NCBI GenBank assembly: GCA_030608985.1
Contig: JAUWDC010000084.1
Location: forward strand, 1 to 6,010
DNA length: 6,010 nt
Origin: Desulfobia sp.
GTDB lineage: Bacteria; Desulfobacterota; Desulfobulbia; Desulfobulbales; SURF-16
Reading direction: 5' to 3'
The notes under the pieces are model-generated. The model was not told where the DNA came from. It did no database searches and saw only the letters and a program-made list of their open reading frames with translations. Positions 5,755-6,010 of the stretch are shown here, piece by piece (the stretch's first letter is position 1; every line of letters begins with the position of its first letter). Both the position numbers and the translations under genes were made by a program.

Positions 5755-6010
5755 AAATATCCTGCTTCAATAAATTCATTAAATAAGCACCATAGCCATT
5801 TTTCATGAGAGGGCGTGCCAGGTTTTCAAGTTGAGCGGCATCAATGTACTTCATAAAATAGGCGATTTCCTCAACACAGGCAACCTTAAGCCCTTGGCGT
5901 TTTTCTATAATTTCAATAAATCGTGCAGATTGCAGCAAGGAATCATGGGTGCCGGTATCAAGCCAGGCAATCCCGCGCCCTAATTTTTCGACGTTGAGCT
6001 CACCCTTTTC
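5753..6010 (-). CDS. rmlA: Glucose-1-phosphate thymidylyltransferase, C-terminal part (5' end outside window)
   Basis: First enzyme of dTDP-rhamnose synthesis, making dTDP-glucose from dTTP and glucose 1-phosphate (also named rfbA). Only the last 85 codons are visible; the frame enters from the right edge. The visible part has LGRGIAWLDTGTHDSLL, in which the Asp of WLDTGT corresponds to the metal-binding Asp of the family, then IEKRQGLKVACVEEIAY and the C-terminal KNGYGAYLMNLL, all strongly RmlA-like. The stop and last two codons lie within repeat copy B. The gap to rmlC is 95 bases, long for this operon, and consists entirely of the repeat. RmlB, needed for the second step, is not in the window and may lie beyond the right edge. 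Confidence 0.95.
   Translation of the reverse strand, partial: EKGELNVEKLGRGIAWLDTGTHDSLLQSARFIEIIEKRQGLKVACVEEIAYFMKYIDAAQLENLARPLMKNGYGAYLMNLLKQDI

Larger units (their letters stand above)
5656..5760 (+). repeat. Inverted repeat copy B (fills the rmlA-rmlC spacer)
   Basis: Plus-strand counterpart of copy A (4100-4234), in inverted orientation about 1.4 kb away, so the two copies bracket rmlC and rmlD. It reaches from the rmlC start codon (5655-5657) to the rmlA stop codon and last two codons (5753-5760), so the spacer is essentially nothing but repeat. Identity is complete over 5692-5715. It lacks the 28-base insertion of copy A; here GTATG joins directly to CTAATACG. No transposase gene or clear target-site duplication is visible. 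Confidence 0.85.

Overview
The window comes from a Gram-negative, LPS-making bacterium of moderate to low GC. The gene set (two GT9 heptosyltransferases, dTDP-rhamnose genes, a DnaE with an intact PHP metal site) and the general look of the proteins suggest Desulfobacterota, perhaps the Desulfobulbales. That placement is an impression from the proteins, not a demonstrated fact.

Layout. Positions 1-656 (minus) hold the N-terminal third-to-fifth of DNA polymerase III alpha (dnaE), cut by the window edge. A 274-base AT-rich divergent spacer follows, containing a possible 32-codon small ORF on the plus strand. Two plus-strand GT9 glycosyltransferases come next, waaF (931-1977) and a waaC-like gene (2011-3090), which should build the inner-core heptose of LPS. 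They converge on a minus-strand operon that runs leftward from the right edge: rmlA (3' end only), rmlC, rmlD, a 59-residue Trm112-like zinc-ribbon protein, and a TIM-barrel sugar isomerase/epimerase-like protein. RmlA, RmlC and RmlD are three of the four enzymes that make dTDP-L-rhamnose; rmlB is not in the window. The last two genes overlap by ATGA and are probably translationally coupled.

The most unusual structure is a pair of diverged inverted repeats that bracket rmlC-rmlD. One copy (about 5656-5760) fills almost exactly the rmlA-rmlC spacer, from the rmlC start codon to the rmlA stop codon. The other (about 4100-4234), in opposite orientation, runs from the last 11 or so codons of rmlD to just before the ribosome-binding site of the Trm112-like gene. 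By hand alignment they match at 71 of 84 ungapped columns, with a perfectly identical 24-base core. Both end in a small hairpin, and copy A carries a 28-base nested hairpin that copy B lacks. Part of the repeat shows a shared 16-17 codon reading frame whose differences fall mostly at third codon positions, so the element may derive from the 3' end of a gene or carry a microprotein. Copy A also supplies the C-terminal tail of RmlD in a different frame. No tRNA, rRNA, CRISPR array or recognisable transposase gene was seen.
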